The notes under the pieces were generated by a model. The model was given only the letters and a program-made list of their open reading frames with translations, did no database searches and was not told the origin of the DNA. This document shows, piece by piece, positions 10,301 through 17,856 of a stretch of 64,000 nt of DNA; position 1 is the stretch's first letter, and every line of letters starts with the position of its first letter. Source of the DNA: Pseudomonas lactis (GTDB lineage: Bacteria > Pseudomonadota > Gammaproteobacteria > Pseudomonadales > Pseudomonadaceae); NCBI RefSeq assembly GCF_001439845.1, contig NZ_JYLO01000001.1, positions 606,500 through 670,499 of the forward strand, written 5' to 3'. The position numbers were made by a program, and so were the translations under genes.

Positions 10301-12223
10301 ACCGTGATTGCTGCCCCGCTGATTGCCGAATTGTCGGCACCGCGCTTTCTGGCGGGAGGCGACCAGACCACCTTGGCCCTGGACCTCTCCAACCTGTCGG
10401 GCAAGGCCCAGAAGCTCGATGTGCAATTGACCGCGCAAGGTCAGTTGCAGTTGGTCAACAGCGGCGCGCAGTCGGTTGAACTCAAGCAAGGCCAGCGCAC
10501 CACGTTGCGTATTCCGGTACAAGCCTGGGGCGGGCTCGGCCAGGGCAAGGTCACGGTCACCGTCAACGGCCTGGACTTGCCGGGTGAAAACCTGCCGCCG
10601 TTCAGCCGCGAATGGACCTTGGGCGTACGCCCGGCGTACCCGGCCTTGCTCAAGCATTACCGTGCCGTGCTCAAGGATCAGCCGTGGAGCTTGCCGTCGG
10701 GTGCACTGGATCAATTCGATGCATCGGGACGTGAGGCGTTGTTGAGCCTGTCGAGCCGGCCGCCGTTGAACCTGGGCGCGCAGATCAGTGCACTCAAGGC
10801 GTACCCCTACGGTTGCCTGGAGCAAACCGCCAGTGGCTTGTACCCATCGCTGTACGCCGACGACGCGCTGCTCAAGCGCCTGAGCATCAAGGGCGAGCCG
10901 GATGCCGAGCGCAAGCGCAAGATCGAGTTGGGCATCGAGCGCCTGTTGGGCATGCAGCGCTACAACGGCAGCTTCGGTTTGTGGGGCGCCGATGGCGAGG
11001 AAGAATATTGGCTGACTGCCTATGTCACTGACTTCCTGCTGCGCGCCCGCGACCAGGGTTTTGCCGTCCCGCCTGAAGCCTTGAAGAAGGCCAGCGAGCG
11101 CCTGTTGCGGTATGTGCAGGAACGTAACCTGATCGAGGTGGATTACAGCGACAACGCTGAACACACCCGGTTTGCCGTGCAGGCGTATGCCGGCATGGTG
11201 TTGGCGCGCAGTCAGCAGGCGCCGTTGGGTGCGTTGCGCAGTCTTTTCGAACGGCGCAGCGATGCACGCTCCGGCTTGCCGCTGGTGCAGTTGGCCATTG
11301 CCCTGCAGAAAATGGGTGACCAGCCACGCGCGGATCAGGCGTTGGTGGCCGGCTTGGCGGCGCAGCGCAATGCCAATGAGTGGCTGGCCGACTACGGCAG
11401 CCCGTTGCGCGACCAGGCGATGATCCTGGCGTTGCTGGAGGAGAACGACTTGGCCAAGGGCCAGCGCGAGGAGCGTTTGTTCACCCTGTCTGACCAATTG
11501 GCCGCCAGCCCGTACCTGTCGACCCAGGAGCGTAATTCGCTGTTCCTGGCCGGGCGCCTCGGGTTCGCCAAGCCGGAAACGAACTGGCAAGTGTCGCTCA
11601 CCGGCAGCGGCGGTGTGCGTGAGTTGAACAACCAGCAATCGACGTTGCAATTGGACGGCGCACTGCTCTCCAGCGACCTGGCCTTGAGCAATCAGGGTGA
11701 AGCGCCGGTGTACCAACAATTGACGGTTTCGGGTTATCCACAAGTGCCGCCAGCGGCCGGTGGCAACAACCTGAGTATCCGCCGCGAATACCTGGGCATG
11801 AACGGCCAGCCGTTGAACCTGCGTAACCTCAACAGCGGTGATCTGGTACTGGTGCACTTGGCGGTCAGCGCCAAGCAACGCGTACCGGATGCTCTGGTGG
11901 TTGACCTGTTGCCTGCCGGCCTGGAACTGGAAAACCAGAACCTGGCCCAAAGCGCGGCGAGCCTTGAGAACGCCAGCAGCCAAGTGAAAGAGTGGCGTGA
12001 GTCGATGCAGAATGCCTCGCTCAAGCACCAGGAGTTCAGGGACGATCGCTATGTGGCAGCGATGAATCTGGATGGCTATGGCACCACGCACTTGCTGTAC
12101 CTGGCGCGTGCGGTGACACCGGGAACTTACCGCGTGCCGCCGCCGCAGGTGGAGTCGATGTATCGGCCGAACTGGCAGGCAGTGGGTGAGACGCCAGTGG
12201 ATATGGTGATCAAGGGCCGCTGA
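7328..12223 (+). CDS. yfhM: Bacterial alpha-2-macroglobulin lipoprotein (YfhM type)
   Basis: The 1631-aa protein matches the size of E. coli YfhM (ECAM). A lipoprotein signal ends in the lipobox L-S-A-C (residues 15-18). The residue after the lipidated Cys is Asp, which usually retains a lipoprotein in the inner membrane. A Pro/Ala linker follows, then tandem macroglobulin-like beta domains, and the thioester motif CLEQ at residue 1163 (YGCLEQ), followed by the alpha-helical thioester domain. The family is thought to trap foreign proteases through bait cleavage and covalent thioester attachment, guarding the periplasm. The next plus-strand gene is pbpC, its common partner, which repairs peptidoglycan. 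The start ATG has only a weak ribosome binding site. Confidence 0.92.
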   Translation: MLNKGLFLACALALLSACDSSDKPAAPPAPPVAAAPKPVKAAVDVAALKQRYAGRELSVVDVSEVQLDGASTLSVSFSIPLDPDQKFADKLHLVDSKSGKVDGAWELSDNLMELRLRHLEPQRKLVLTVDAGVKAVNGNTLAAEYSARLETRDLQATVGFASRGTLLPTRLAEGLPVIALNVDKVDVEFFRIKPESLPSFLAQWGRNTSLQSYESRELLPMAELVYGGRFDLNPARNTRETLLLPIAGLKQLQQPGVYLAVMRASGTYNYSQPATLFTLSDIGLSVHRYANRLDVFTQALEGGKALNGVELEILDAEGRVLGQGKTEDGGHAELPLPKKAQVLLAKQGEQTSLLRLDSAALDLAEFDIGGQPSHPLQFFVFGPRDLYRPGETVLLNALLRDKDGKAVKPQPVSVEVRRPDEQVSRKFVWEADASGLYQYPLQLAGEAPTGRWQLVFDLGDGKPQLYEFLVEDFLPERLALELKGSDTALSPADNPVIQVNGRYLYGAPASGNRVSGQVYVRPLREAVKSLPGYQFGSVTEEELSQDFELDESVLDANGEQALTLESKWAEAKSPLQLIVQASLQESGGRPITRRLVQPIWPAEQLPGLRGLFDGKETNGDGPVEFEVLVANQDGQKLAAQDLKVRLVRERRDYYWNYSENDGWSYHFNEKFLNLDEQSLNIKAGDTAKVSFQVEWGPYRVEVEDPQTGLVSSLRFWAGYQAQDNTEGGAVRPDQVKLALDKPAYGDGDTANVTVTPPAAGKGYLLVESAEGPLWWQEIDVPAEGKSFAVKLDPKWSRHDLYVSALVIRPGERKANITPKRAVGLLHLPLDRTQRKLGLTLTAPEKMRPKQPLTVKIAAKNADGSVPQQVHVLLAAVDVGILNITEYPTPDPYASLFGRKAYGVDQFDIYGQLIEAGQGRLASLAFGGDAALAKGGKRPDTSVTIVALQSAPVTLNEKGEGEVSVNIPDFNGELRLMAQAWSEDRYGMAEGKTVIAAPLIAELSAPRFLAGGDQTTLALDLSNLSGKAQKLDVQLTAQGQLQLVNSGAQSVELKQGQRTTLRIPVQAWGGLGQGKVTVTVNGLDLPGENLPPFSREWTLGVRPAYPALLKHYRAVLKDQPWSLPSGALDQFDASGREALLSLSSRPPLNLGAQISALKAYPYGCLEQTASGLYPSLYADDALLKRLSIKGEPDAERKRKIELGIERLLGMQRYNGSFGLWGADGEEEYWLTAYVTDFLLRARDQGFAVPPEALKKASERLLRYVQERNLIEVDYSDNAEHTRFAVQAYAGMVLARSQQAPLGALRSLFERRSDARSGLPLVQLAIALQKMGDQPRADQALVAGLAAQRNANEWLADYGSPLRDQAMILALLEENDLAKGQREERLFTLSDQLAASPYLSTQERNSLFLAGRLGFAKPETNWQVSLTGSGGVRELNNQQSTLQLDGALLSSDLALSNQGEAPVYQQLTVSGYPQVPPAAGGNNLSIRREYLGMNGQPLNLRNLNSGDLVLVHLAVSAKQRVPDALVVDLLPAGLELENQNLAQSAASLENASSQVKEWRESMQNASLKHQEFRDDRYVAAMNLDGYGTTHLLYLARAVTPGTYRVPPPQVESMYRPNWQAVGETPVDMVIKGR

Positions 12224-12229
12224 AAGCCA

Positions 12230-12331
12230 CTGTAGGAGCGAGCTTGCTCGCGAAAAACGTCAACGATAACGCGGGTTTCCTGGATTAACGCGGCGTCTGT
12301 GAGTTTTTCGCGAGCAAGCTCGCTCCTACAG
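12230..12331. repeat. REPIN (GTAGGAGCGAGC family)
   Basis: Inverted pair of REP units: the left arm reads CTGTAGGAGCGAGCTTGCTC and the right arm is its near-perfect complement. It lies between the convergent alpha-2-macroglobulin gene and a small membrane protein gene. The internal spacer contains AACGATAACGCG and TGGATTAACGCG, words shared with other members of this family in the window. Confidence 0.9.
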
Positions 12332-12354
12332 AGGAGAATCGAGTGGTTGTAATG

Positions 12355-12648
12355 TCAGTGTACGACCCAGCTCAGCAACCACAGCCCCAGCATCAGCCAG
12401 ATGATCCCGACGATAATCGAGGCCCGCATAAAGGCGCGTACCGCCGAGTAAAGGAACAGCAGGCCGACGATCAGGGTGATGATGCTGATGATCGACGTGT
12501 CCATGCCCAAGGTGCGTGACAAACCGTCGATAAAGTTGCCGCCGGCGTGGGTCAAGGCCCCGAACAAACCGCTGAGGCCGTCGACGATAAAGCGGATGAC
12601 GGAGCCGAGCGCCTGGCCCAACCATTCGAAAAAGCTTTCTACCTGCAT
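12355..12648 (-). CDS. Small membrane protein of unknown function
   Basis: The predicted 97-aa protein starts at the ATG in 12646-12648 (MQVESFFEWLGQALG), preceded by AGGAC. It has an amphipathic N-terminus, a glycine-rich central part and two hydrophobic segments (about residues 50-70 and 72-95) separated by the short loop AVRAFMRAS. The codon choice and hydrophobic pattern look like a genuine small inner-membrane protein. I do not recognise a named family. It lies on the opposite strand between the alpha-2-macroglobulin gene and pbpC, divergent from pbpC, which hints at a cell-envelope role. That is inference only. Confidence 0.65.
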   Translation of the reverse strand: MQVESFFEWLGQALGSVIRFIVDGLSGLFGALTHAGGNFIDGLSRTLGMDTSIISIITLIVGLLFLYSAVRAFMRASIIVGIIWLMLGLWLLSWVVH

Positions 12649-12764
12649 GTGCGTGTCCTGATGAGAAGGTGGGCGTAACTGTGCCTTTGGTTGTCGATAA
12701 CGCAGGCGAGTTCCCTGCAAGCATAGAGGTTTGCCCGTTTGAGTTTTAGTTTAATCACCTGCGG

Positions 12765-15185
12765 ATGTACTCAGTCCAATGTGGGAGCGGGCTTGCTCGC
12801 GAAGGCGGCGTGCCGGTGACATCTCTGCCAACTGACCCACCGCGTTCGCGAGCAAGCCCGCTCCCACAGTTATTGCGCTGGGCGTTGGGTTGTGTGGCGT
12901 TGGTAATACTGCTGCTGTGGGGCGCCGATCGCATTTGGCCCTTACCCCTGCCCCAGGACGACCTGGCCCGGGTGGTGCTGGCCGAAGATGGCACACCCCT
13001 GTGGCGATTTGCCGATGCCAATGGCGTATGGCGCTATCCGGTACACACTAGCGAAGTTTCGCCTTATTACCTCGACGCGCTGCTCACCTATGAAGACCGT
13101 TGGTTCTACCAGCACCCCGGCGTAAACCCGTTGGCGCTGGTGCGTGCGACCTGGCAAAACCTGAGCGGCGCGCGCGTGGTCTCCGGCGGCAGCACCTTGT
13201 CGATGCAAGTGGCGCGCCTGCTCGACCCGCACTCACGCACCCTGCACGGCAAGTTGCGCCAGCTGTGGCGTACCGCGCAGTTGGAGTGGCACCTGTCCAA
13301 GGACGAAATCCTCAACCTGTACCTGAACCGCGCGCCTTTCGGCGGCACGCTGCAGGGCGTGGCGGCGGCGAGTTGGGCCTACCTGGGCAAGTCGCCGTCA
13401 CAGCTGACCCACGCCGAAGCCGCGTTGCTCGCGGTGTTGCCGCAGGCGCCGAGCCGTTTGCGCCCGGACCGTCATCCGCAGCGCGCCCAGGAGGCCCGCG
13501 ACAAAGTGCTGCGCCGCTTGGCCGAGTTTCAGGTATGGCCGCAATCGGCGGTTGATGAAGCGCTGGAAGAGCCCCTGTTGCTCGCCCCACGTCTGGAGCC
13601 AAGCCTGGCGCCCTTGCTGGCACGCCGCCTGAACCGCCCCGACAGCCCGCCGCTGATCCGCACCACCCTGGATGCCACTCTGCAACGTCGTCTCGAAGAC
13701 CTGCTGCTGGGCTGGCGCGCGCGCCTGCCGGAGCACACCTCGGCGGCCATCCTGGTGGTGGAAGAAGAAAGCATGGCGGTACGTGCCTACCTGGGGTCGG
13801 TGGATATCAACGACACCAAGCGCTTTGGCCATGTGGACATGATCAGCGCGCTGCGCTCGCCCGGTTCCACCTTGAAACCTTTTCTCTACGGCATGGCGTT
13901 GGATGACGGCCTGATCCACTCCGAATCGCTGTTACAGGACGTGCCTCGACGTTATGGCGATTACCGCCCAGGCAACTTTTCCATGGGCTTTACCGGGGCG
14001 GTGCCGGCGAGCACGGCGTTGTCCAGCTCGTTGAACCTGCCGGCGGTGCAATTGCTGGAAGCCTACGGGCCCAAGCGCTTTGCCGCACAGATGCGCATCG
14101 GTGGCATGCCGTTGGCGTTGCCGGCGTTGGCCGAGCCGAACCTGGCGCTGATCCTCGGCGGCGCGGGCAGTCGCCTGGAAGATCTGGTGAGCGGCTACAG
14201 CGCCCTGGCCCGCGATGGCAAGAGCGCCACCCTGCGGTTACAGCCGGACGATACGCTCAGGGAGCGGCCGTTGCTGTCGCCCGGCGCCGCATGGATTGTG
14301 CGGCGCATCCTCAGCGGCCAGGCGCGGCCCGACCGCGACCCGCGTGCCGAGCTTGTCCAACGCCCGGTGCTGGCGTGGAAAACCGGTACCAGCTATGGCT
14401 TCCGTGATGCCTGGGCGATTGGCGTGGGCCCGCGTTATCTGATCGGCGTCTGGATCGGCCGGCCCGATGGCACGCCGGTACCGGGGCAGTTCGGCCTGGC
14501 GTCGGCAGCGCCGTTGATGTTGCAGGTGCATGACGTGCTGACCAACCGCGACAGCCAGCGCGGCATCAGTGCGCCGGTCAAACCGGTGCCGGCCAATATC
14601 GGCGTGGCGGCGATCTGTTGGCCGCTGGGCCAGCCCATGAACCGCAGCGACCCCAACTGCCGCCGCCAGCGTTTTGCCTGGACCCTGGACAACACCACGC
14701 CGCCGACCTTGCAGGCATTGGATCAACCCTTGAGCGTGGGCTTGATGGAAAGTATCTGGGTTAACGCCAAAGGCTTGCGGGTCGATGCCCGTTGCCCTGG
14801 CGCAACCCCCCAAAACATCGCCCTGTGGCCGGCGCCGTTGGAGCCCTGGTTGCCAAGAATTGAACGCCGTGAAGCACGTATCCCGGCGGCTGACCCGGAC
14901 TGCCCGCCACCGGCGCTGGCCGCGTCATCGCCGTTGTCCATCGTGGGGGTACGCGAGGGCGATCAATTGCGTCTGCCCGCTGCCAGTCAACAAGCCTTGC
15001 GCCTGAAAATCTCCGCTCTGGGCGGCAGTGGTCGGCGTTGGTGGTTTCTCAACGGCGCGCCGTTGGGCGACAGCGCCAATCAGGACAGCATCAATGCCAG
15101 TTTTGAACGGCTGGGCCGCTATCAGCTCAGTGTATTGGATGAAGCCGGTCAAACCGCCAGGCTCGAATTCAGCGTTGTCGACTGA
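12765..15185 (+). CDS. pbpC: Penicillin-binding protein 1C (PbpC)
   Basis: From the ATG at 12765 the frame encodes 806 aa. The order is a membrane segment (about residues 36-55), a GT51 transglycosylase domain (EDRWFYQHPG, then GGSTLSMQVARLL), a transpeptidase domain with SxxK (S-T-L-K, Ser codon at 13866), SSN-like SSLN, and KTGTS (14379), and a C-terminal BiPBP domain. It polymerises and cross-links peptidoglycan, and the pairing with alpha-2-macroglobulin is typical. The first 35 residues are translated from a REPIN (GSGLAREGG..., RASPLPQ), so the true start is uncertain. ATG 12765 has a poor ribosome binding site. The alternatives TTG 12873 and the GTG a few codons later have none that I can see. 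Confidence 0.85.
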   Translation: MYSVQCGSGLAREGGVPVTSLPTDPPRSRASPLPQLLRWALGCVALVILLLWGADRIWPLPLPQDDLARVVLAEDGTPLWRFADANGVWRYPVHTSEVSPYYLDALLTYEDRWFYQHPGVNPLALVRATWQNLSGARVVSGGSTLSMQVARLLDPHSRTLHGKLRQLWRTAQLEWHLSKDEILNLYLNRAPFGGTLQGVAAASWAYLGKSPSQLTHAEAALLAVLPQAPSRLRPDRHPQRAQEARDKVLRRLAEFQVWPQSAVDEALEEPLLLAPRLEPSLAPLLARRLNRPDSPPLIRTTLDATLQRRLEDLLLGWRARLPEHTSAAILVVEEESMAVRAYLGSVDINDTKRFGHVDMISALRSPGSTLKPFLYGMALDDGLIHSESLLQDVPRRYGDYRPGNFSMGFTGAVPASTALSSSLNLPAVQLLEAYGPKRFAAQMRIGGMPLALPALAEPNLALILGGAGSRLEDLVSGYSALARDGKSATLRLQPDDTLRERPLLSPGAAWIVRRILSGQARPDRDPRAELVQRPVLAWKTGTSYGFRDAWAIGVGPRYLIGVWIGRPDGTPVPGQFGLASAAPLMLQVHDVLTNRDSQRGISAPVKPVPANIGVAAICWPLGQPMNRSDPNCRRQRFAWTLDNTTPPTLQALDQPLSVGLMESIWVNAKGLRVDARCPGATPQNIALWPAPLEPWLPRIERREARIPAADPDCPPPALAASSPLSIVGVREGDQLRLPAASQQALRLKISALGGSGRRWWFLNGAPLGDSANQDSINASFERLGRYQLSVLDEAGQTARLEFSVVD
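12780..12868. repeat. REPIN overlapping the 5' end of pbpC
   Basis: Arms TGTGGGAGCGGGCTTGCTCG and CGAGCAAGCCCGCTCCCACA enclose a short spacer. The element ends one base before the codons for the PbpC membrane segment (LLRWALG). It therefore either forms the untranslated leader or is translated in frame as the PbpC N-terminus. Confidence 0.9.
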
Positions 15186-15190
15186 TCGCT

Positions 15191-15278
15191 GATCGTTCCC
15201 ACGCTCTGTGTGGGAACGCCGCCTGGGACGCTCCGCGTCCCGACATCCACGCAGGCGACGCGAAGCGTGGGAATGATC
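15191..15278. repeat. Palindromic repeat (GATCGTTCCCACGC family)
   Basis: The left arm GATCGTTCCCACGCTCTG and the right arm CGAAGCGTGGGAATGATC are imperfect inverted copies, with an internal GGGACGCTCCGCGTCCC hairpin. It lies between pbpC and the MazG-like gene, both on the plus strand. Related copies are at 41942 and 44726. Confidence 0.85.
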
Positions 15279-15309
15279 GGGTAAGCTATACCCATTCAGG
15301 AGCCCCCGC

Positions 15310-15618
15310 ATGAACCTCGAACACCTCACCGAACGCCTGCACCGCATCCGCGATACCAATGACTGGAAGCAGTTTCACAGCCCGAAAAACCTGGCCATGG
15401 CTGCCAGCGTGGAAATGGCCGAGCTGGTGGAAATCTTCCAATGGCTCACCGAAGACCAATCCCGCCAACTGCCCGCCGATAAACTCGCCCATGCGGGCCA
15501 GGAGGTCGGTGATATCGTTCTGTACCTGCTGTTGCTGTGCAGTGAGCTGGGCCTGGATATGAACGAAGTGGTGCGCGCCAAACTGGCCGATAGCGAACGG
15601 CGGTTTGCCCATGAGTGA
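15310..15618 (+). CDS. MazG-like nucleotide pyrophosphohydrolase
   Basis: The 102-aa protein is an all-alpha NTP pyrophosphatase of the MazG/dCTPase type. Metal ligands are visible as E-M-A-E-L-V-E (about residues 35-41) and E-V-G-D (about 67-70), the EXXE...EXXD pattern. Such enzymes hydrolyse non-canonical or excess (d)NTPs to the monophosphate and pyrophosphate; the substrate here is unknown. The start at 15310 has GGAG upstream. Its last codons overlap the start of cmoM by eight bases, so the two are cotranscribed. Confidence 0.85.
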   Translation: MNLEHLTERLHRIRDTNDWKQFHSPKNLAMAASVEMAELVEIFQWLTEDQSRQLPADKLAHAGQEVGDIVLYLLLLCSELGLDMNEVVRAKLADSERRFAHE

Positions 15619-16360
15619 TCGTCATTTCGACCAGTTGGCCACGCGCTTTGCCGAAAAGATCTACGGCGGCGCCAAGGGCGCGATTCGCTTGGCGGTGCTC
15701 CAGGCCGACCTGGTAGAAGCCTTGCCGCAACGCCCATTGCGCGTGCTGGATATCGGTGCTGGCCTGGGGCATATGTCGCTGTGGCTGGCCGAGCAGGGCC
15801 ACGAGGTGACCCTGGCCGAACCCGCCGCGCCGATGCTTGAAGGTGCGCGCCAGCGCTTCGCTGACGCGGGCCAAAGCGCGACCTTTATTCATGCACCGTG
15901 GCAGGACTTGCTCGGCCAGCTCACCGAGCCTTACGATCTGGTGCTGTGCCATGCCGTGCTGGAGTGGTTGGCCGAGCCCCACGCCATCCTGCCAGTGCTG
16001 CACCAACTGACGCTGCCGGGTGGCTGGTTGTCCCTGGCGTTCTACAACCGTGATGCGTTGATCTATCGCAACCTGCTCAAAGGCCACTTTCGCAAAATGC
16101 GCAAGAACGACATGGCCGGCGAAAAGCAGAGCCTGACGCCGCAACAACCCCTGGACCCACGGGAATTGGCGGCGCAACTTGAAGGGTTGTGGCAGGTCGA
16201 AAGCCAAAGTGGCGTACGGGTGTTCCACGACTATATGCCGGTGGAATTCCAGGCGCGCGCCAACCTGCAGGACTTGTTGGAGATGGAACTCGCTCACCGT
16301 CGTCACCCAAGCTTTGCCGGGCTTGGGCGATATTTGCACTGGATCTGCCGCCCGGTTTAA
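15611..16360 (+). CDS. cmoM: tRNA 5-carboxymethoxyuridine methyltransferase CmoM (SmtA)
   Basis: The 249-aa protein is a class I SAM-dependent methyltransferase. Motif I is [18 protein letters not shown] (about residues 46-63) and motif IV is [12 protein letters not shown]. The sequence around [20 protein letters not shown] and the C-terminal HDYMP and RYLHWICR are characteristic of CmoM (formerly SmtA), which methyl-esterifies cmo5U34 in tRNA to mcmo5U. The start is ATG 15611 (MSDRHFDQL), overlapping the end of the upstream gene. An in-frame TTG two codons earlier is less likely. Confidence 0.88.
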   Translation: MSDRHFDQLATRFAEKIYGGAKGAIRLAVLQADLVEALPQRPLRVLDIGAGLGHMSLWLAEQGHEVTLAEPAAPMLEGARQRFADAGQSATFIHAPWQDLLGQLTEPYDLVLCHAVLEWLAEPHAILPVLHQLTLPGGWLSLAFYNRDALIYRNLLKGHFRKMRKNDMAGEKQSLTPQQPLDPRELAAQLEGLWQVESQSGVRVFHDYMPVEFQARANLQDLLEMELAHRRHPSFAGLGRYLHWICRPV

Positions 16361-16382
16361 GCGGCCAGCGTGGGAGGTCGAC

Positions 16383-16985
16383 ATGCGTCGTCTCGGTTTA
16401 ATTCTGTTGTCTCTAGGCCTTGGGGCGTGCTCGAGCCCCAACCCTTACGTGGCCAGTTCGGCGCCGATGCCGCCGGCGCCCGCCCAGGCGGCCACCACCT
16501 TTGATGCCAGCGCCTACCCTGCGCCGGTACGCGACTACGGCGCCTACCGCAGTTGGGGCTGGCTCAACGGCCAGTTGCCGGCGGGCACGGCCTGGGCCGA
16601 TTCGGCGCAGATTGCCGAGGCGGTCAGCGGCGCTCTCGACCAGCGCGGCTTGCGCCCCTTGCATGACAAGCGCGCGCCCGACCTGCTGGTGAGCGCCGAT
16701 GTACGCCTGGAAAAACGCCTGCGCCAGGTCCAGGACGATTATGGTTACGGATACGGCGGCTATAACCGTTATGGCAACGGCTATGGCATGTACAACAGCG
16801 TGCCGGTGGTGCGTACCTATGAAGTGACAGTGGCCGTGGCGCGTATCAGCCTGTTCGATGCGCGCACCCGCCAGCCGGTGTGGAGCACCAGCGCCGAAAC
16901 CACCAGCCAGGGCAGCCTGAGCGAACGTGCCGATAGCTTGCGCAAGGCGATGCAGAAGGCAATGGCTGCCTATCCGCCCAGTTAG
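16383..16985 (+). CDS. DUF4136 lipoprotein, first paralogue
   Basis: The 200-aa protein begins [18 protein letters not shown], a lipoprotein signal with the lipobox L-G-A-C. The mature part has the DUF4136 pattern: [10 protein letters not shown] near the N-terminus, the DQRGLRPL helix, a Tyr/Gly-rich segment ([16 protein letters not shown]) and a C-terminal strand region with [11 protein letters not shown]. The start is ATG 16383, with GGGAGG upstream. The open frame before it overlaps cmoM and is not coding. It is followed 43 bases later by a second DUF4136 gene, so the two form a tandem pair. Function is unknown; envelope localisation is inferred. Confidence 0.85.
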   Translation: MRRLGLILLSLGLGACSSPNPYVASSAPMPPAPAQAATTFDASAYPAPVRDYGAYRSWGWLNGQLPAGTAWADSAQIAEAVSGALDQRGLRPLHDKRAPDLLVSADVRLEKRLRQVQDDYGYGYGGYNRYGNGYGMYNSVPVVRTYEVTVAVARISLFDARTRQPVWSTSAETTSQGSLSERADSLRKAMQKAMAAYPPS

Positions 16986-17028
16986 CAGCTATTCTCATTA
17001 CAGGCCCACGTTGTTTTTGGAGAACACC

Positions 17029-17586
17029 ATGCTTCGTCGCATCGCTGCACTTGCTGTTGTCATGTTGCTGGGCGGTTGCCAGAGCAACCAGGTCAACCAT
17101 GATTTCGACGCCAGCCGAGACTTCGGCGCTTACCGCAATTGGGCCTGGAAAGACCCGGCGTTGCAGTACCGTCCCGATGACCCGCGGATCAAGAGCGACC
17201 TCACCGAGCAGCGCATCCGCCAGGCCGTGGGCGAACAGCTGGATCAACGCGGTTTGCGTCCTGCGGCGGCGGGCACCAAGGCTGACTTGAATGTACAGGC
17301 CTACCTGATCGTCGAAGACCGCCAGCAGCAAGTCACCACCAACTATGGCGGTGCCTGGGGCGGCCCGTGGAATGGTTACTGGGGCGCGCCGATGTACAAC
17401 GAAACGCGCAACATCACCTACAAAGTGGCGACCATCCAGCTCGACCTGCTCGACGGCAAGGACGGCAAGCTGGTGTGGCGCGGCAGCGACGAACAAATGA
17501 TGGCCAGCACGCCCAACCCCGAGGACCGTAACAAGGCCATCCGCAGCACCGTAACCAAGATCCTTTCCAACTACCCGCCGCGCTGA
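17029..17586 (+). CDS. DUF4136 lipoprotein, second paralogue
   Basis: The 185-aa protein begins MLRRIAALAVVMLLGGCQSN with the lipobox L-G-G-C. It shares with its upstream neighbour the FGAYRNWAW motif, the DQRGLRP helix, a Gly/Tyr/Trp-rich loop (YGGAWGGPWNGYWG) and a C-terminal DGKDGKLVWRG strand, so the pair arose by duplication. ATG 17029 has TTGGAG eight bases upstream. A REPIN follows the stop codon. No function is established for the family that I know of. Confidence 0.85.
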   Translation: MLRRIAALAVVMLLGGCQSNQVNHDFDASRDFGAYRNWAWKDPALQYRPDDPRIKSDLTEQRIRQAVGEQLDQRGLRPAAAGTKADLNVQAYLIVEDRQQQVTTNYGGAWGGPWNGYWGAPMYNETRNITYKVATIQLDLLDGKDGKLVWRGSDEQMMASTPNPEDRNKAIRSTVTKILSNYPPR

Positions 17587-17603
17587 TCACCCCCTGTCAC
17601 TCC

Positions 17604-17692
17604 TGTGGGAGCGGGCTTGCTCGCGAAAGCGGTGTGTCAGTCACTGCTTCAGTGACTGACACACCGCTTTCGCAGGCAAGCCAGCTCCCACA
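17604..17692. repeat. REPIN with a perfect 21-bp inner stem
   Basis: Outer arms are TGTGGGAGCGGGCTTGC and GCAAGCCAGCTCCCACA. The inner spacer is a perfect inverted repeat of 21 bases each side (AAAGCGGTGTGTCAGTCACT... and its complement) around a CTT loop, giving a nearly uninterrupted hairpin. It lies between the second DUF4136 gene and tadG. Confidence 0.9.
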
Positions 17693-17856
17693 TTTGATCT
17701 TCAGTGTTTTGAGCATAGCGTTCGCTTAGCTGAGTTGTATTAGGGTGCCGACATTCAGGGCATCTCCGCCAGTCGCCAATGTGGCGAGTTGCCAGCAACC
17801 TGCCGAAGCCTTGTCTACACTCCAGTGCAACGGAGAGTTAGCGCAGGAGTGCTTCG

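Noticed and set aside
9536..12091. 851-codon antisense frame over the alpha-2-macroglobulin gene
   Set aside because: It is a shadow of GC-rich coding sequence, with Gln/Arg/His-rich composition and no recognisable domain.
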